From Hypericibacter sp049323455 (GTDB taxonomy: Bacteria; Pseudomonadota; Alphaproteobacteria; Dongiales; Dongiaceae), in NCBI GenBank assembly GCA_049323455.1, contig JBMONF010000019.1, positions 1 to 64,000 on the forward strand: a stretch of DNA of 64,000 nt, in the 5' to 3' direction. The translations under genes and the position numbers were made by a program. The notes beneath the pieces were generated by a model that saw nothing but the letters and a program-made list of their open reading frames with translations, was not told the DNA's origin and searched no databases. Shown here piece after piece: positions 32,065-40,216 of this stretch. Within the stretch, counting starts at the first letter, position 1. Each line of letters begins with the position of its first letter.

Positions 32065-34815
32065 GTGGCGGATATCCCGGATGCCGCGGTCCGGCTCGAA
32101 GGGGTCTCGCACCGCTACGGCAGAACCTGGGCCTTGCAAGACCTGTCGCTGGCGCTGTCGGCGGGCGGCACCACGGCCATCATCGGCCCGGACGGCGTCG
32201 GGAAATCGACCTTGCTCGGCCTGATCGCGGGCGCCCGGCGCCTCCAGCAAGGCCATATCGATGTGCTGGGCGGCGACATGGCGGATCGGCGCCATCGCGC
32301 CCGCGTCTGCCCGCGCATCGCCTATATGCCGCAGGGCCTCGGTCGCAACCTCTATATGGATCTGAGCGTGACCGAGAATCTGCATTTCTTCGGTCGGCTG
32401 TTCGGGCAGCGCGAGGCGGAACGCAGGGCCCGCATCGCCACGCTGCTCCAGGCCACCGGGCTCGCGCCCTTCCCCGACCGCCCGGCCGGCAAGCTCTCCG
32501 GCGGCATGAAGCAGAAGCTAGGCCTGTGCTGCGCCCTCATCCACGATCCCGATCTCTTGATCCTGGACGAGCCCACGACCGGCGTCGACCCGCTGTCGCG
32601 CCGCCAGTTCTGGGAGCTGATCGAGCGCATTCGCGCGGGCCGTCCCGGCATGACGGTCGTGATCGCCACCGCTTATATGGAGGAAGCCGAACGCTTCGAA
32701 CGGATCGTCGCCGTCAATGCGGGCGCCCTGCTTGCGGTCGGAACGCCGGCCGAAATCAAAGGCCGCACCGGCGCCGCCTCGCTCGAAGAGGCCTTCGTCG
32801 CCCTGCTGCCTGAATCGGCCCGACGCGGCCACAAGCCGGTGACGCCACGTCCGCGCGAGCGGCACGATGGCGAGCCTGCGATCGTCGCCGAGGGCCTCAC
32901 CCGTCGCTTCGGCGACTTCACGGCGGTCGATCGGGTGAGCTTTCGCATCGAGCGCGGCGAGATCTTCGGCTTTCTGGGCTCGAACGGCTGCGGCAAGACC
33001 ACCACCATGAAGATGCTGACGGGCCTGCTACAACCTTCGGCCGGCAAGGCCTGGCTGTTCGGCGAGCAGCCGCGGCCCAGCGATCTGACGACGCGCCAGC
33101 GCGTCGGCTACATGTCGCAATCCTTCTCGCTCTATACCGAGCTGACGGTTCGACAGAATCTCGAGTTGCACGCCCAGCTGTTTCACGTTCCCCGCGCCGA
33201 AACGACGAGACGCGTGCATCGCCTCCTCGAGGAGTTCGGCCTCGACAACTATACGGACGTGCTGGCGGAAAAGCTGCCGCTGGGCGTGCGCCAGCGCTTG
33301 TCGCTGGCGGTCGCGGTCATCCACGAACCCGAGCTTTTGATCCTCGACGAGCCGACCTCGGGTGTCGATCCTGTGGCGCGCGACAAGTTCTGGGAGCTGC
33401 TCATCTCTCTTTCCAGGGATCGCGGCGTCACGATCTTCGTCTCCACCCACTTCATGAACGAGGCAACGCGCTGCGACCGCATTTCGCTCATGCATGCGGG
33501 CCAGGTGCTCGAAACCGGCACGCCGGCCGACATCGTCGCTTCCGCCGAAGCGCGAACGCTCGAAGAGGCCTTCATCCGCCATCTCGAGCACGCCGCCGCA
33601 ACGACGACGCCGGCAAGCGCATCACCGGCCGTTCCCGCCGATCCGCCGGCGAAGGTCACCCGCGATCATTTGCTGCGGCGCCCTCCTTCCTTCAGCCTGC
33701 GCCGGCTCATGGCCTATGCGCTGCGCGAAACACTGGAGATCCTGCGCGATCCCTTGCGGCTCGTCGTCGCGCTGTTCGGAACCGCCTTCCTGATGCTGGT
33801 GTTCGGCTACGGCATCACCTTCGATGTCGAGGATCTTGCCTACGCCACTCTCGACCGCGATCAAACCACCGCGAGCCGCACCTATCTGGAGAACTATGCC
33901 GGGTCCCATTACTTCGAGCAAAAGGCGCCGCTCGCCGACGAGGCGGAGATGGATCGCCGCCTGCGTTCCGGCGACATCGCGCTGGCAATCGAGATTCCCC
34001 CCGGCTTCGGCAAGGATCTCCTACGCGGTCACCAGCCCGATATCGCCGTGTGGATCGACGGCGCCATGCCGTTTCGCGCGGAGACGGTTCGCGGCTATGT
34101 GGAAGGGGTGCATCACGTCTATCTCGATGACCTAGTAAGGAAGTCCGGCGGCGATATGACCTCCGCGCTGCCTGTCGATATCGAACCCCGCTACCGCTAC
34201 AACCAGGACTTCAAGAGCGTCTATGCCATGGTGCCGGGCGTCGTCGCCCTGCTGCTCCTCTTCGTTCCGGCGATCTTGATGGCGCTGGGCGTGGTGCGCG
34301 AGAAGGAGCTGGGCTCGATCACGAACTTCTATGTCACCCCGGTGACCCGGCTCGAGTTCCTTCTGGGCAAGCAGCTCCCCTATGTTGCGCTCGGCATGGT
34401 GAATTTCCTGATGATGACCGCCATGGCCGTGGTCGTCTTCGGCGTGCCGATCAAAGGGAGCTTTCCGGCACTGGCCCTGGGCGCCTTCCTCTATGTTCTC
34501 GCCACCACGGCGCTCGGCCTTTTCATGTCGACCTTCACGCGCAGCCAGATCGCCGCCCTCTTCGCCACCGCCATCGCAACCATGCTGCCCGCGGTCCAGT
34601 TCTCGGGCTTCATGCAGCCCGTTTCCTCGCTCGAGGGCAGCGGCGCCTTCATAGGCAATCTGTATCCGACAACCTATTTCCTGCAGATCAGCGTCGGCGT
34701 CTTCACCAAGGCCTTGTCCTATCGCGATCTGACATCGAATCTCGGCGCGCTCGCTCTGTTTTTCCCGGCCTTGGTCGCCTTGAGTGCGGCGCTCTTGCGC
34801 GGGCAGGAACGCTGA
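32065..34815 (+). CDS. rbbA: RbbA/YhiH-like ABC transporter: two ATPase domains fused to a permease
   Basis: A 916-residue fusion as in RbbA (about 911). The first ATPase domain has Walker A GPDGVGKST, signature LSGGMKQK and Walker B LLILDEPTTG. The second has GSNGCGKTT, a degenerate signature LPLGVRQR and LLILDEPTSG. From about residue 545 an ABC-2 permease follows with a large extracytoplasmic loop and five or six membrane segments. RbbA is ribosome-associated in E. coli, but the operon with HlyD and permease genes argues for export. The start is GTG with GAGGGAT upstream. The last base of the stop codon is the first base of the next ATG. Confidence 0.9.
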   Translation: MADIPDAAVRLEGVSHRYGRTWALQDLSLALSAGGTTAIIGPDGVGKSTLLGLIAGARRLQQGHIDVLGGDMADRRHRARVCPRIAYMPQGLGRNLYMDLSVTENLHFFGRLFGQREAERRARIATLLQATGLAPFPDRPAGKLSGGMKQKLGLCCALIHDPDLLILDEPTTGVDPLSRRQFWELIERIRAGRPGMTVVIATAYMEEAERFERIVAVNAGALLAVGTPAEIKGRTGAASLEEAFVALLPESARRGHKPVTPRPRERHDGEPAIVAEGLTRRFGDFTAVDRVSFRIERGEIFGFLGSNGCGKTTTMKMLTGLLQPSAGKAWLFGEQPRPSDLTTRQRVGYMSQSFSLYTELTVRQNLELHAQLFHVPRAETTRRVHRLLEEFGLDNYTDVLAEKLPLGVRQRLSLAVAVIHEPELLILDEPTSGVDPVARDKFWELLISLSRDRGVTIFVSTHFMNEATRCDRISLMHAGQVLETGTPADIVASAEARTLEEAFIRHLEHAAATTTPASASPAVPADPPAKVTRDHLLRRPPSFSLRRLMAYALRETLEILRDPLRLVVALFGTAFLMLVFGYGITFDVEDLAYATLDRDQTTASRTYLENYAGSHYFEQKAPLADEAEMDRRLRSGDIALAIEIPPGFGKDLLRGHQPDIAVWIDGAMPFRAETVRGYVEGVHHVYLDDLVRKSGGDMTSALPVDIEPRYRYNQDFKSVYAMVPGVVALLLLFVPAILMALGVVREKELGSITNFYVTPVTRLEFLLGKQLPYVALGMVNFLMMTAMAVVVFGVPIKGSFPALALGAFLYVLATTALGLFMSTFTRSQIAALFATAIATMLPAVQFSGFMQPVSSLEGSGAFIGNLYPTTYFLQISVGVFTKALSYRDLTSNLGALALFFPALVALSAALLRGQER

Positions 34816-35945
34816 TGCTCGCGCGTCTTCTCAACATCTATCGGCTCGGCATCAAGGAGCTTTACAGCCTGCGCCACGACACCGTCATGGTGGCGCTGCT
34901 CGTCTGGGCCTTCTCTTTCTCGGTCTACTCCGCCGCCGAAGGCATGTCGACCGAGCTGCGCAATGCCTCGGTCGGCATCGTGGACGAGGACCACTCGCAG
35001 CTCTCGGCCCGCATCCGAGAGGCGCTGCTGCCGCCATACTTCCAGATGCCCGAGATGATCGCCTTCGACCAGATCGACGCGGCCATGGACAGCGACCGTT
35101 TCACTTTCGTGCTGGTCATTCCGGCGGATTTCGAGGCCGACCTCCTGGCAAAGCACCGCCCACAGATCCAGCTCAACATCGACGCCACCGCCATGATGCA
35201 GGCAGGCATCGGCGAGACCTATATCGACAGCATTATCCTGCGGGAAGTCGCCGATTTTCTCGGCATCGAAAGCGCGAACGAAGGCGCTCCGGTCAATCTG
35301 CTGACGCGAATCGCCTTCAATCCCAACCTGGACAGCGCTTGGTTCACGAGCGTGATGGAGCTGATCGGCAATATCACGATGTTCTCCATGTTGGTGGCGG
35401 GTGCCGCCCTCATTCGCGAGCGCGAGCACGGCACGATCGAGCATCTCCTGGTGATGCCGCTGACATCCTTCGAGATCATGATGGCCAAGATCTGGGCCAA
35501 CGCACTGGTGATCGTATTCGCCACCGGTGCGTCCTTATGGCTTGTGGTCGAACGGCTGCTCGCCGTGCCGATCACCGGTTCGATCCCGCTCTATCTCTCG
35601 GGCGTCGCCCTGTTCCTCTTCTCCGCAGCCGCGATCGGCATCTTCCTCGCCACCCTTGCGCGCTCGATGCCGCAGTTCGGCCTGCTGTTCATTCTGGTCT
35701 TTCTTCCCATGAACATGCTTTCAGGCGCCCACACGCCGCTCGAAGGTCAACCCCCGCTGCTTCAGAAGATCATGCAGCTGGTGCCCTCGACTCATTTCGT
35801 TCGTTTCTCTCAGACGATTCTCTATCGCGGCGGGGGCTTCGACGCGGTCTGGCCCGATTTCGCCGCCGTGACCCTCGCGGGGGTCCTGCTTCTGATCGCC
35901 GCGGGGCTTCGCTTCCGGCGCTCTATCGCGAGCCTGCGCGGTTGA
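34815..35945 (+). CDS. ABC-2 type permease (YhhJ-like)
   Basis: The second membrane subunit of the exporter, 376 residues. One N-terminal membrane segment (VALLVWAFSFSVYSAAEG) precedes an extracytoplasmic domain, then about five segments (MELIGNITMFSMLVAGAALI; IPLYLSGVALFLFSAAAIGI; FGLLFILVFLPMNMLSGAHT). REREHGTIEHLLVMPLTSFE is the typical ABC-2 coupling motif. It overlaps the RbbA-like gene by one base and ends the operon. The substrate is unknown. Confidence 0.92.
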   Translation: MLARLLNIYRLGIKELYSLRHDTVMVALLVWAFSFSVYSAAEGMSTELRNASVGIVDEDHSQLSARIREALLPPYFQMPEMIAFDQIDAAMDSDRFTFVLVIPADFEADLLAKHRPQIQLNIDATAMMQAGIGETYIDSIILREVADFLGIESANEGAPVNLLTRIAFNPNLDSAWFTSVMELIGNITMFSMLVAGAALIREREHGTIEHLLVMPLTSFEIMMAKIWANALVIVFATGASLWLVVERLLAVPITGSIPLYLSGVALFLFSAAAIGIFLATLARSMPQFGLLFILVFLPMNMLSGAHTPLEGQPPLLQKIMQLVPSTHFVRFSQTILYRGGGFDAVWPDFAAVTLAGVLLLIAAGLRFRRSIASLRG

Positions 35946-35963
35946 GCCGCGCCACCGATGTCG

Positions 35964-36521
35964 CTACCGCAGGCCGCTCGACCTCTCCACGCTCTCCAGA
36001 TGATCGAGGGCGGCTCGCATGAGCGGCGCCGCGCCATCCTCGACGCGTGAGCCGAAGGAGAAGACGACCACGCGATCGGATCCCGTTGCGCACACCGCGC
36101 CCTTGTCCGTCGCCGCGCATTGGGCCTGCGGCAGATAAGGAACAGGGTGATAGGCGGCGCCGGTTTGCGCGAGCGCGGCTCCGAAACGGCCGAGATAAGT
36201 GGCGGCCGCGTTGGAATTGGGGAACACGAGATAGTTGAACTTCGCCGTGGGGTCGGCGCTACGGACCATCACCTGCACATTGCCCAGCATGCCGGCGTTC
36301 TGGTCCTCCACATCCATCGGACCCCGCTCGACCTGCGCCACGGCGGAACCGGGCGGAAGCCCGGTCGGTTTCGATTCGAGCAGAGCGCTATAGAGCGAAT
36401 CCGTTCGTGCCGCCTGTGCCGCCAGCGGCAGCGGAGCCAACGCCATTGCCACGGCCAGTGCCAGCACGCCAGCGCCGCCGGAGCGAAACAAATGCCGGCC
36501 GTCAAATGCACGATTAGGCAT
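35964..36521 (-). CDS. Secreted hypothetical protein
   Basis: A 185-residue protein with a clear signal peptide (GVLALAVAMALAPLPLAAQA, cleavage likely after AQA). The mature part has two cysteines (QAQCAATDKGAVCAT) that could form a disulfide. No family is recognised. The ATG at 36521 has a perfect AAAGGAGG ribosome site. It converges on the ABC operon and may be read together with the P-type ATPase, 203 bp upstream. Confidence 0.75.
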   Translation of the reverse strand: MPNRAFDGRHLFRSGGAGVLALAVAMALAPLPLAAQAARTDSLYSALLESKPTGLPPGSAVAQVERGPMDVEDQNAGMLGNVQVMVRSADPTAKFNYLVFPNSNAAATYLGRFGAALAQTGAAYHPVPYLPQAQCAATDKGAVCATGSDRVVVFSFGSRVEDGAAPLMRAALDHLESVERSSGLR

Positions 36522-36724
36522 CTTGCGCCTCCTTTTGAGGTATCCGCGCCCGTTGGTGATCGGCGCCGATCCCCCGCGGCGCAAGCACGCACCCTGCTTG
36601 CCCGCGGCGTCCGATTGGGGCGATGAAACAGTCTACCCCGAGACCGGTGTCGTTCTGAAGCCATCGGCGCTCTCTGCGACGCGATGGCGCGTGTTGCGTC
36701 GCACTCCGCCTTGAACTGCTGCTT

Positions 36725-39241
36725 TCAGTCGATTTTTCTGCGCTCGCTCGGCCGTCTTGCCGGCGGGCCCGGCCTGCGTCTGCCCCAACCTTGCCACAAG
36801 GGCACCAGCGCCGCCGGTGCGCCGGCGATCGAGCCGCCCAGCGCCGCCACGAGCCAGTCGTCGATATGGAGCGGGCTCAGATGCAGGAGGGCCGCGACCG
36901 CGGGTATTTGGGTGAAGGCGATGGCAGAGCCTATACCGGCGCAGACGGCGGTCACGGCACCGCGCGACCGCAGCTGGCTCAGGCCGGCGGTGATGACGGC
37001 ACCGGCCAGGACGAGCGCGACCAGCGCCATGGTCCGCGCGTGCTCGACATTGCGGTCGGCACCGAGGCTGCGGCCATAGCCGAACACGATCACGGCCGTG
37101 ACGGCGGCGCCGACCGCGCCGATGACGAGCCACTCCCTCGCGGAGAAAAATCGCAGCCTCGTCCGCCGCTCGACGGGAGCCAGATCGCCTGCCGCCGGCA
37201 ATTGCTGGAACACGAGCAGCGCCGTCGGATGGATGACGAGCTCGAGCCAGACGATATGGGCCGGCAGGTAGAGAAGCGGAAAGCCGGCGAAGGGAACGAG
37301 CGCCGCGGTCACGACCAGCGGCATGTGAACCATCAGCAGATAGGCGAAGCTGAGCTTCAGATTGCGAAACAGCTGGCGACCCTCGGCGATCGCCCTGACG
37401 ATGGTGCGGAAATTGTCGTCGAGCAGCACGATCGCCGCGACTTCGCGCGCCGTGCGCGTGCCGCGCTCCCCCATGGCGATGCCGATATCCGCGCCTTGCA
37501 GCGCCGGCACGTCGTTCACGCCGTCGCCCGTGACCGCCACGATCTCGCCGCTGCCCTGCAAGGCGCGAACCAGATCGAGCTTCTGCGCGGGAACGGCGCG
37601 CGCCACGACGTCGAGGCGGCCAAGGCCGTCGGGCCCGTTCCGGCCGAGATAATCGCTCAAGCCGACGCCTTCGATGACGTGCGGCGGATCGGCGCCGATC
37701 CCGATCTCGTGCGCGATGGCCGCCGCGGTCGCCGGATGGTCGCCGGTCACCATGATGACGTGGATCCCCGCGGCTTGCGCCTTGGCCACCGCGTCGGCCA
37801 CGCCTTCGCGCACCGGGTCCTCGAAGGCCAGGAGGCCGGCGAATTCATAGTCGCGGTCGGGCTCGCCCCCGGGCCAGAAATCCAGACGACGCCAAGCGCA
37901 GGCGATCACCTTGTGGCCCGTGGCCGCCAGCTCCTGAACGTGGGCGCGCCACGCCGCCCTGTCGTCCTCGCCCTGGCGAACCATGGCGAAGACGGTTTCC
38001 GGCGCCCCCTTGGCCGCCGCCAGCAAGGCGCCCGTAGGCTCTTTGATGACGGCCACCTCCCGACGGCGGTCCTCGGTGAAGGGAAAGGTCGCGATGCGCG
38101 CCCCTTCGATAGGCGACGCCGCCTGCAGCAGCGCCGCATCGAGCGGATCGCCGCTCTCGGCCCGAGAGGCCATCGCGGCGATGTGAACGATCCGCCCCTC
38201 ATCCACCCCCGGCGCCGGCAGGCAATGAGCCAGGCGAAGCTGGCCTTCGGTCAAGGTCCCGGTTTTGTCGGAGCAGATGCAGCTGACGCGGCCGATGTTC
38301 TCGACCACGACGGCGCGCCGGACCAGCGCCTGGCGGCAGGCCAGACGATAGACGCCGACACCGAGAAAGAAGGTGAAGACGACCGGGAACTCCTCGGGCA
38401 AGGCCGCGACGGCGAGCGTCACGGCGCTGACGATGGCGTCGAGCGCGCCATAGCCTTGGTAATAGCGCGTTGCGGCCAGCGCGACGCAGAGGATCGACGC
38501 CGCCACGATCAGCACCGTCACCAGCGAGCTGATGGCGAGCTGAAGCGGCGTGCGCTCGTGCCGCCCCTTCTGCGCCGATCGGACGATCTGGCCATAAAGC
38601 GTCTCGCCGCCGGTATAGACCAGCCGCAGCGTCGCCTCGCCGGTGAGCAGCCGCGTCCCTGCCGCACCCCAGTGGATCGTGTCGAAGGCGACTTCCGCGC
38701 CGCCTCGGATCGCGCCGACGAGCGGCCGCTTTCGCACGGGCATGGCCTCGCCCGTGAGAGTGGATTCATCGGCCTGGAGGCCGTCGCCGGACAGGATCAG
38801 ACCGTCCGCCGGGAAGGGCTGGCCCGTCGGGACGATCACGAGGTCGCCCGGCACCAGATCCGTCGCCGCGATTTCCGTGACGGCGCCGTCGCGCACGGCC
38901 TGCGCGCGCGAGGCCAGACGCCCCCTCAGGCCCTCGGTCGTGGCCTGCGTGCGTCGATGCAGGTAGGCATCCATCCCCACGATGGGCAGAAGCGCCAGGG
39001 CCAGGACGGCGGCCTCGGTGACGTCGCCGAGCCAGGCATAGAGCAGCGCGGTTGCGCCCAGGAACCACACCATGGGATCGCGCGCCGTGTCGCGCAGGAC
39101 GTCGTGCCAGCCGGCCGGCGGCGCCTCGAGAATTCGGTTCGCTCCGTAACGGGCGCGGCGCTCTTCGACCTCCGCTGCCGTCAACCCGCGCTCACCGTCG
39201 CCGAGCCCCTCCAGTCGCGATAAGGGAACCGGGCGGCGCAT
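36725..39241 (-). CDS. P-type cation-transporting ATPase (P2-like)
   Basis: An 838-residue ion pump. The N-terminal region (GLTAAEVEERRARYGANRI) is the cation ATPase N domain. The actuator motif is LQADESTLTGEAMPV, the phosphorylation site is CSDKTGTLTEG, the membrane-4 motif is VAALPEEFPVVFTF, and the hinge is VAVTGDGVNDVPALQGADIG. The overall form is closest to Ca2+/H+-type P2 ATPases, but the ion cannot be fixed from these motifs. It lies 32 bp after the SDR gene, in the same direction. Confidence 0.9.
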   Translation of the reverse strand: MRRPVPLSRLEGLGDGERGLTAAEVEERRARYGANRILEAPPAGWHDVLRDTARDPMVWFLGATALLYAWLGDVTEAAVLALALLPIVGMDAYLHRRTQATTEGLRGRLASRAQAVRDGAVTEIAATDLVPGDLVIVPTGQPFPADGLILSGDGLQADESTLTGEAMPVRKRPLVGAIRGGAEVAFDTIHWGAAGTRLLTGEATLRLVYTGGETLYGQIVRSAQKGRHERTPLQLAISSLVTVLIVAASILCVALAATRYYQGYGALDAIVSAVTLAVAALPEEFPVVFTFFLGVGVYRLACRQALVRRAVVVENIGRVSCICSDKTGTLTEGQLRLAHCLPAPGVDEGRIVHIAAMASRAESGDPLDAALLQAASPIEGARIATFPFTEDRRREVAVIKEPTGALLAAAKGAPETVFAMVRQGEDDRAAWRAHVQELAATGHKVIACAWRRLDFWPGGEPDRDYEFAGLLAFEDPVREGVADAVAKAQAAGIHVIMVTGDHPATAAAIAHEIGIGADPPHVIEGVGLSDYLGRNGPDGLGRLDVVARAVPAQKLDLVRALQGSGEIVAVTGDGVNDVPALQGADIGIAMGERGTRTAREVAAIVLLDDNFRTIVRAIAEGRQLFRNLKLSFAYLLMVHMPLVVTAALVPFAGFPLLYLPAHIVWLELVIHPTALLVFQQLPAAGDLAPVERRTRLRFFSAREWLVIGAVGAAVTAVIVFGYGRSLGADRNVEHARTMALVALVLAGAVITAGLSQLRSRGAVTAVCAGIGSAIAFTQIPAVAALLHLSPLHIDDWLVAALGGSIAGAPAALVPLWQGWGRRRPGPPARRPSERRKID

Positions 39242-39273
39242 GCGAACGCGTCAGAAGCCGTTGGGCTGTGGGC

Positions 39274-40092
39274 TCATTTGGGCGCCTGCACCGTGCCCGC
39301 AAAGAGCTTCCAGGCCCCGACCGCCTCGAGCCAGGGCAGCGACGGATAGTCGGTGATGGTGAGCCCGCCATCCACCACGAGCGTGGCGCCCGTGACGAAG
39401 GACGCCTGGTCGGAGGCCAGAAACAGCACCGCGCGCGCGATCTCGTCCGGCCGGCCCATGCGGCCCAGGAGCGAGGCGCCCCGTTCCCAGGCCTCGGCCG
39501 CGCCGGTCCCTTCGGTGGCCACCGTCTTGATCCAGCCCGGCGAGACGGCGTTGGCCCGGATGCGATGGGGCGCGCCCTCGACCGCCAGCGCCCGCGTCAA
39601 TGCCTCGATGCCGGCCTTGGCCACGCCATAGGTGCCCCAATTGCCGTGAATGCTCGCCGTCGAGGAAATGTTCACGATGGCGCCGCCGCCGGCATCGCGC
39701 AAGACCGGCATGGCATAGGCGGAGACGAAATAGGCGGCCTCCAGGTTGGGGCCGAGGATCTTGCGCAGCCGCTGACCCGGCGGGTCGTCGGCCTCGACGC
39801 CGGATCGGCGTGCGCCCGCACCGGCATTGTTGACGACCAGATCGATCCGTCCGAAGCGGTCGCGAACCGCCTCGATCAGGGCGCGCGCCTCCTCCTCGCG
39901 GCTGATGTCGCTGCGAAAGAACGCGGCCTCGCCGCCGACCTCTCGGCACTCGGCCAGGGTCTGCGCCCCCTTGGCCGGATCGCGCCCGCAGAAGGCGACG
40001 CAGGCACCCTCCTTCAAGGCGCCGAGAACGATGCCCTTGCCGATCCCCGAATTGCCGCCCGTCACCAGGGCCACCTTGTCCTTCAGCTTCAC
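39274..40092 (-). CDS. Short-chain dehydrogenase/reductase
   Basis: An NAD(P)-dependent oxidoreductase of 272 residues. It has the Rossmann motif TGGNSGIGKG, NNAGAGA, the catalytic Ser in NISSTAS and the YGVAK pair, and the C-terminal FVTGATLVVDGG. The substrate is unknown. It sits between the hybrid kinase and the P-type ATPase on the same strand. Confidence 0.9.
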   Translation of the reverse strand: MKLKDKVALVTGGNSGIGKGIVLGALKEGACVAFCGRDPAKGAQTLAECREVGGEAAFFRSDISREEEARALIEAVRDRFGRIDLVVNNAGAGARRSGVEADDPPGQRLRKILGPNLEAAYFVSAYAMPVLRDAGGGAIVNISSTASIHGNWGTYGVAKAGIEALTRALAVEGAPHRIRANAVSPGWIKTVATEGTGAAEAWERGASLLGRMGRPDEIARAVLFLASDQASFVTGATLVVDGGLTITDYPSLPWLEAVGAWKLFAGTVQAPK

Positions 40093-40216
40093 GACGCTCT
40101 CCTCTCATGACGCAGCCAGCCGACAGCGGTTCCTGCCGCCGATCGGCAGGCGCGTCTCTCGTTCCCGTCCGATGGAACAACTCTACCGGTGAGCGGCCGG
40201 ATACCGTTCCGCTTTC

